Assembly (NCBI RefSeq): GCF_014191505.1
Contig: NZ_JACHWS010000002.1
Coordinates: 620,001-684,000 of the forward strand
DNA: 64,000 nucleotides
Reading direction: 5' to 3'
DNA from: Hoyosella altamirensis
Lineage (GTDB): Bacteria > Actinomycetota > Actinomycetes > Mycobacteriales > Mycobacteriaceae
Under the pieces are notes generated by a model. The model saw only the letters and a program-made list of their open reading frames with translations. It searched no databases and had not been told where the DNA came from. Below, piece by piece: positions 59,341 through 64,000 of this stretch. The translations under genes and the position numbers were made by a program. How positions within the stretch are numbered: position 1 is the stretch's first letter; the number at the start of each line of letters is the position of its first letter.

Positions 59341-61248
59341 TTATCCCGAGAAGCAGCGCTCGATCTCGTCGGCAGGAAGGCGCTCAATGCGGTAGGACGA
59401 ACGCCACATCGAGTCCTTCAGATTGCGGAGGAATTGGCCCGTGTTGAGCTCATCACGGTAGCCACTGAGAAGCTTCTGAGTCTGAGGACAGTTGAGAGCT
59501 TCCTGAGAATCCGCGACCCACTCCGGATCGAGGAAACCGGGCAAACCAGCCGCTCGAGAGGTCACGGCACCGCTGTCCGCGATGACCCAGTCTGGCAGCA
59601 GAAACTTGTCGTGTCCGATCCGGCCACCGGGGATGCGCTCAGTGTGCCCAGCAAGGGGGTAGGCGAGCCCCACCGGGTCGAGGATACGCACGTCAAGCGA
59701 TGACAGCATGCTGGTCATCCCCAGCTGCAGGAAGAAGACTGTTGAGGCGGGAGCGTTAGGATCCGCTGGCTCCGCGAGCGGCACGATCTCCCAGTGATAC
59801 TGGTCTGCAGTCGGCAGTAACACCGCGCCTCGGGGTGCTGCTTCTTGTGCTTCGAGCATTGATTCCATGCGCGGATATTCGATGTAGTCTTCGGCGAGTA
59901 TGGGATGCGCCACATTTGTCCAGTAGCGGTAGAACTGGCGCTCATCGACGATCCCATGGTCTGGGACACCGTCGACGACTCCGGGATCGCTCACGATGAC
60001 AATGACGCCCGACCACGTCATCACGCCGACCCAGAATGCAACGATGACGCCGCTGACGCGGTAGCCGTAGTGCCGTCGCGTGGGACCAGAACGAGTCTTA
60101 ACCCGGCGCGGGACGGTCAGCGGCACGACAGCCACCGGCAACAGCAATGTAAACAGCACCGGGAGCAACGTGCGGCCGTGCATGAAGTCACCGCCGACGC
60201 GGATCACATAAGTGCCGAGCAGCAAGCCGTTGGCGAGGAAGAACGCGACGACGAAAGTCGGTGTTTGCAGTCGCGCCCGCAAAACCGGCCGTGTCGCGGG
60301 ATCGCTATCACCCGCGACCCCCGTCTCGTCCTGGGAATCAGCAGTCCGCGCATCCCTGCCAACCCCGCCGTCACGCCCCCGGAACTGGATGAGAATGACC
60401 ACCGCAAGCAAGACCAGGACTACCACCGGCAGCCACAGCCAGTAAGGACCGACGAGATCGCCAAGATACATCCAGCCCTTATCCCAGCGTGCACCGCCAG
60501 CATCCTTAGCGACGGCTGTACTCGGATACGGCAGGGCGTAGTAGCCCATCCGGAAAACCTGGTATGCGACTGGAACGACGCCTGCAGCCGCGACTATCGC
60601 GATCCGGAACCACAGCCCCGAAGGCACGAGCAGCAGGACGATGATCGCGAGCCCGCCGAGGACCGCCAGTTCCGGCCGCACAAGCGGGCCTAGACCGGCG
60701 ATGAACGCCATAAGCAGTGTGGCTGCACCTGCATGCCGGCCCGCGAACGACCATCTCACAAGTAACCACCACATAAGCCCGATCCACGCGAGCACGAGTC
60801 CCGATTCAAGACCTGAGGTCGCGAAGTCACGAGCTGGGGGGACCGCAAGGTACGCGATAACACCCCCAGGCATCAGTACGACAGCCGAGGCTGGGCGTCC
60901 GAACAGGGTCTGCCCGTAGAGCCGCGCACTGCCGAGCATCGCGAGCGCGAGGGCGCTCACGCTAAAGAGGAGCGCAAGGGTCAGTACGACGTATTCGAGG
61001 CGGCTACCGGTGGCCCAGCCAGCAAGCGTCACGATATACGTCCACAAGGTGGAGGTATTGGCCTCGACCCGCTCACCCGCGTTGAAGACGGGGCCATTGC
61101 CCGCGAGAATGTTGCGCACGGTGCGCAGCACGATCAATCCGTCGTCAGAAATCCATCTCCGCTGCCACGCGCCGAACGCAAACAGAGAAATGACAGCGAG
61201 AATCCCCCCGCCGAATACGGCACGTGACGCCGTAAAGCGAGGGGACAC
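59341..61248 (-). CDS. aftB: Terminal beta-(1,2)-arabinofuranosyltransferase
   Basis: 635 residues from the GTG at 61248 (M. tuberculosis AftB is of similar length). Polytopic GT-C enzyme that adds the terminal beta-(1,2) arabinofuranose units that later carry mycolic acids. The catalytic acid pair is in the first periplasmic loop, RRWISDDGLIVLRTVRN; about ten membrane segments follow, then a C-terminal extracytoplasmic part. The frame stays open to an ATG at 61326 inside ubiA, but the GTG just after the ubiA stop is the better start. It lies 4 nt from ubiA, in the mycobacterial order glfT2-PAP2-ubiA-aftB. Confidence 0.92.
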   Translation of the reverse strand: MSPRFTASRAVFGGGILAVISLFAFGAWQRRWISDDGLIVLRTVRNILAGNGPVFNAGERVEANTSTLWTYIVTLAGWATGSRLEYVVLTLALLFSVSALALAMLGSARLYGQTLFGRPASAVVLMPGGVIAYLAVPPARDFATSGLESGLVLAWIGLMWWLLVRWSFAGRHAGAATLLMAFIAGLGPLVRPELAVLGGLAIIVLLLVPSGLWFRIAIVAAAGVVPVAYQVFRMGYYALPYPSTAVAKDAGGARWDKGWMYLGDLVGPYWLWLPVVVLVLLAVVILIQFRGRDGGVGRDARTADSQDETGVAGDSDPATRPVLRARLQTPTFVVAFFLANGLLLGTYVIRVGGDFMHGRTLLPVLFTLLLPVAVVPLTVPRRVKTRSGPTRRHYGYRVSGVIVAFWVGVMTWSGVIVIVSDPGVVDGVPDHGIVDERQFYRYWTNVAHPILAEDYIEYPRMESMLEAQEAAPRGAVLLPTADQYHWEIVPLAEPADPNAPASTVFFLQLGMTSMLSSLDVRILDPVGLAYPLAGHTERIPGGRIGHDKFLLPDWVIADSGAVTSRAAGLPGFLDPEWVADSQEALNCPQTQKLLSGYRDELNTGQFLRNLKDSMWRSSYRIERLPADEIERCFSG

Positions 61249-61252
61249 TGTG

Positions 61253-62206
61253 TCACGCGACGTAGACCGCGACACCGACGACTCCAATCCATGCAACCGC
61301 GAGGAACTGCAAGACCCGATCGCCAAGGGCTATTTCTTCGGGCTCGCCAGCGTGTCCACCATCAATATCAACGGCGTAGCGCAGGATCGCGATTGTAAAC
61401 GGAATCATCGACAAAACGAACAACCCAAGGCTGCTGCCATCGCCGCGTGGCGCGCCCGGTCCGCCAGCATCCTGCTCGAATGCCCACAAACCATAAAAGA
61501 TGATTACGGCCGTCGCGGAGAGGGTCCACACGAACCGCAAGTATGTCGCTGTGTAACTCTCCAGGGCTTTCCGGATCTTCGCGCCGGTCTCTTCAGCGAT
61601 GCGCAATTCGGCATACCGCTTGCCCGCTGCCATGAACAACGAACCGAACGCCGCGACCAGCAAGAACCACTGCGAAAGTGGGATTCCGGCTGCGACACCA
61701 CCTGCTACGGCCCGAAGCAGGAAGCCTGACGACACGATGAAGATATCGAGCACGGCCTGATGCTTGAGGCCAAAGCAATACGCGAGCTGAACCGCGATGT
61801 AAATCGCGATTACCACCGCAAGCCCGCTACTAGCGACAAATGACAGGGCGATAGAAGCGGCAAAGAACACCACTGACAACGCATACGCGAGCGGCACAGG
61901 CACAACTCCGGCTGCGATTGGCCGGAAACGTTTCGTCGGGTGCGCGCGGTCCGCTTCCACGTCGCGCGCATCGTTGACAAGGTAAATGCCCGAAGCCGCG
62001 AGGCAGAACACGACGAACGCGATCGCGACGCTGGTAAGCACCGGTCCATGGCCAATCGAGCCATCCGCGAGAGGCGCGGCAACGACAAGGCCGTTCTTCA
62101 CCCATTGACGCGGGCGGATCGCCTTGAGCAGCCCATCAGCCAGCGATGTCGGCGGCTTCCGCGTTCTGGCGCGAGTCGGGTCCTCAGGCTCGACCAGATC
62201 GCTCAT
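61253..62206 (-). CDS. ubiA: Decaprenyl-phosphate phosphoribosyltransferase (UbiA family, Rv3806c-like)
   Basis: 317 residues, about nine membrane segments. Transfers 5-phosphoribose from PRPP to decaprenyl phosphate, the first committed step to decaprenylphosphoryl-arabinose. The UbiA motif NDARDVEADRAHPTKR is intact. I chose the ATG at 62206, preceded by GGGGTAAGG; an ATG 7 codons upstream is weaker. It feeds the PAP2 phosphatase next door and DprE1/DprE2, encoded about 28 kb away in this window. Confidence 0.95.
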   Translation of the reverse strand: MSDLVEPEDPTRARTRKPPTSLADGLLKAIRPRQWVKNGLVVAAPLADGSIGHGPVLTSVAIAFVVFCLAASGIYLVNDARDVEADRAHPTKRFRPIAAGVVPVPLAYALSVVFFAASIALSFVASSGLAVVIAIYIAVQLAYCFGLKHQAVLDIFIVSSGFLLRAVAGGVAAGIPLSQWFLLVAAFGSLFMAAGKRYAELRIAEETGAKIRKALESYTATYLRFVWTLSATAVIIFYGLWAFEQDAGGPGAPRGDGSSLGLFVLSMIPFTIAILRYAVDIDGGHAGEPEEIALGDRVLQFLAVAWIGVVGVAVYVA

Positions 62207-62268
62207 CCTTACCCCTCTCGACCGCATGTGGTCACAACTAGTCCAGGTGCCGCACTAGCACGCACAGC

Positions 62269-62835
62269 TTATGCCCATCCGAGCTTTTCCTCGGCCAACC
62301 CCACGGCTGCAGCGGAAGCCACGCCCACGGCGGCACCCGCGAGTACATCGGTCGGGTAGTGCACACCGAGTACAAGACGGGATAGCAGCATCGGTGGAAC
62401 GATCAGCGCCGCTAGTGGAAGCCCGGTGAGCCTACCTATGAGAATCGCTGCGGCGGTCGTAGACGTTGCGTGAGATGACGGAAAACTCAATTGGCTCGGT
62501 GTTCCGACATTGATCACGATATCTGGATGCGTAGGACGCGGACGCCGGGCGACACGTTTGATTGCGATCGACGCGGCATGCGCACCAACTGCCCCGACGG
62601 CGACGCCAAACCACTGCCGCCGCCTCGCTGGGTCAGCGACGGCACCCACCCCAGCGATACCCACCCATCCGAGTGCGTGCTCACCGAAATGTGACATCAG
62701 TCTAGTGGCGGGTATTACCCCGGGCTTACTCACAATCGCGCGCTGGATGGCTACGAGGAGCGCAGCCTCTCCCGCTGGTGGCGCGCCAAGGTCCGGGCGA
62801 TGATCACTCGCGATCTGGGTCATAGTCCCTCTCAT
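62269..62835 (-). CDS. PAP2-family phosphatase (Rv3807c-like)
   Basis: 188-residue membrane phosphatase. The three-part PAP2 signature is visible: KRVARRPRP, FPSSHAT and SRLVLGVHYPTDVL. It probably removes the 5-phosphate from decaprenylphosphoryl-5-phosphoribose, giving the DprE1 substrate; that role is inferred from the family and the neighbouring ubiA. The ATG at 62835 overlaps the glfT2 stop (ATGA); a second ATG at 62823 with AGAGGGA just upstream may be the true start. Confidence 0.9.
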   Translation of the reverse strand: MRGTMTQIASDHRPDLGAPPAGEAALLVAIQRAIVSKPGVIPATRLMSHFGEHALGWVGIAGVGAVADPARRRQWFGVAVGAVGAHAASIAIKRVARRPRPTHPDIVINVGTPSQLSFPSSHATSTTAAAILIGRLTGLPLAALIVPPMLLSRLVLGVHYPTDVLAGAAVGVASAAAVGLAEEKLGWA

Positions 62836-64000
62836 TGGTACTGGGCGAAAAACTGGCCCCAGCGTTCCCGGCTGGTCAGTTCTGGAGCCGCACGCCGGTA
62901 CGCCGCCTGCACCTCAGGGAAGCGCCGTTCCAGTTCCCTGCGCAGCCGCATCGCTTCCTTGAGGAGTGACTTTGCGAGCTTTTTGTCTCGTTTGCGGTAG
63001 ACGACTCCCCGCCCGTCAGCAGTCGTGACTGTCACGCCGTCAACCTGTGAGAGCAGGAACCACCGGGCATCCATTGTCGCGACATTCATCTGTGGGCGTT
63101 CAAGGTGCTGGTCGTTCACCGGACGCATGTTGTGGATGATCGCCTTGCCGAGCCGCTTCACCTTCGCGGGCATTCCAAGCGGCAGACTTACATCACCGAC
63201 GTCCGCTCCTGAGGGAAGGGGTAGATCTGTGGCGGAGCCGGCGACTATCGCGTCCGGATACTCGCCGCGGATCTTTTGCACGTTTGCCAGCGATGTAGGC
63301 AGCACATCAAACAAACCATCTGGTCCCGCGAGGAAGTCCGCGATCGCGGCGTTCTGAAGTGCAACGGTCGAGTATTCGAGGCACAGCAAATGCTTGAAGA
63401 GCGGCTTCATCGTGCTCTTCACTAGTGCTCGAGCCCCACCGGGGTTGTGAAGTGCCGCGACGATCAGGCGGTTGCGCATGTGGTAGTACGCCTGCCAGTC
63501 AATAACGTCGTCCTTGTCTGACCAAGCCATGTGCCAGATCGCAGTACCCGGAAGCGTGACGGTCGGATACCCCGCTGCGGCCGCGCGCAGACCGTACTCC
63601 GCATCGTCCCATTTGATGAACAGCGGCAGCGGCTGACCGAGTTCCTCGGCGACGTTCCGGGGGATGAGGCACATCCACCACGCGTTGTACGTGACATCGA
63701 TGCGTCGATGCAGCTCCGGGGACTCGTCGAGCGGCTTTGCCGCGAAATCATGGTCATACTCTGTGTGCGGCGCCGGTCCCCAGACAAACTCACCGAAGCG
63801 CACAACCTCACCCATTACGTGCAAATGGGCCCGGTTCTGCAAGTTCAGCATCTGGCCGCCGACGAGGACTGTGCCACGCGCGAAGCGGGAAAATGCGATG
63901 GCACGGAGAATGCAGTCCGGCTCGATCTCGATGTCGTCGTCCATGAAGAGAATGAACGGGCTATCGGTCGTCTTCAGCGCCTCGTACATCACGCGGGAGT
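62832..64000 (-). CDS. glfT2: Galactofuranosyltransferase GlfT2, C-terminal part (cut by window end)
   Basis: About 389 codons of the 3' part; the N-terminus lies to the right of the window. The polymerising galactofuranosyltransferase builds the galactan chain with alternating 5- and 6-linkages from UDP-galactofuranose. GT-A catalytic elements are seen: the metal-binding FMDDDIEIEPD, KWDDAEYGLRA with the general base, and the His in AIWHMAW followed by YYHMRNR. The C-terminal helical part ends in FAQYQ. Same position as in mycobacteria, upstream of PAP2-ubiA-aftB. Confidence 0.95.
   Translation of the reverse strand, partial: SRVMYEALKTTDSPFILFMDDDIEIEPDCILRAIAFSRFARGTVLVGGQMLNLQNRAHLHVMGEVVRFGEFVWGPAPHTEYDHDFAAKPLDESPELHRRIDVTYNAWWMCLIPRNVAEELGQPLPLFIKWDDAEYGLRAAAAGYPTVTLPGTAIWHMAWSDKDDVIDWQAYYHMRNRLIVAALHNPGGARALVKSTMKPLFKHLLCLEYSTVALQNAAIADFLAGPDGLFDVLPTSLANVQKIRGEYPDAIVAGSATDLPLPSGADVGDVSLPLGMPAKVKRLGKAIIHNMRPVNDQHLERPQMNVATMDARWFLLSQVDGVTVTTADGRGVVYRKRDKKLAKSLLKEAMRLRRELERRFPEVQAAYRRAAPELTSRERWGQFFAQYQ

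Noticed and set aside
59293-59703. 136-residue plus-strand frame near the 3' end of aftB
   Set aside because: Mostly antisense to aftB, with Arg/Glu/Val-rich shadow composition.

Overview
The window comes from a high-GC actinobacterium with a mycolic acid/arabinogalactan cell wall (order Mycobacteriales/Corynebacteriales). This follows from the gene content: dprE1-dprE2, two Emb arabinosyltransferases, accD4-pks13-fadD32, a Culp6-type cutinase, two mycolyltransferases, aftB, the decaprenyl-phosphate ribosyltransferase ubiA, a PAP2 phosphatase and glfT2. The order largely follows the Rv3789-Rv3808c region of Mycobacterium tuberculosis. I cannot fix the genus; a Rhodococcus/Nocardia/Hoyosella-like relative fits.

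Left part (1-18981): a mixed catecholate-hydroxamate siderophore locus. Two NRPSs (C-A-T-C-A-T-E and C-A-T-E), a siderophore-binding lipoprotein and the start of a stand-alone carrier protein lie on the minus strand. Divergently, dhbC-dhbA-dhbE-isochorismatase make and activate 2,3-dihydroxybenzoate, and a FAD N-monooxygenase probably hydroxylates ornithine or lysine. Two IdeR/DtxR-type iron boxes stand upstream of the two minus-strand transcription units. The isochorismatase lacks the usual carrier domain, which is apparently supplied by the separate protein cut by the left edge. No thioesterase, MbtH, formyl/acetyltransferase or exporter is visible.

Middle part (19007-34218): a membrane-anchored endonuclease/exonuclease/phosphatase protein, rmlB, a FecCD-type ABC importer, a NarL-type two-component system, a secreted phospholipase A2-like protein overlapping a membrane alpha/beta hydrolase, rmlA-rmlC, a Uma2 protein, a GtrA (Rv3789-like) protein, an SRPBCC-TetR pair behind twin 15-bp operators, and dprE1-dprE2, which make decaprenylphosphoryl-arabinose.

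Right part (34342-64000): an assimilatory nitrite reductase unit (small protein, nirB, nirD) sits between dprE2 and the emb genes, where mycobacteria carry aftA. Then come a lipoprotein, a small acidic protein and two tandem emb genes of equal length that share two near-identical tracts (290 bp and about 950 bp) inside otherwise diverged sequence, a strong gene-conversion signature with a local shift to C-ending codons. A strong terminator separates emb from the convergent accD4-pks13-fadD32 operon. Further right are Culp6, a DUF732-type lipoprotein, an LGFP-repeat mycolyltransferase, a plain mycolyltransferase, aftB, ubiA, PAP2 and glfT2, which is cut by the window end. Together these genes build, export and esterify the arabinogalactan-mycolate layer. 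I saw no tRNA, rRNA, CRISPR array, transposase or phage gene.
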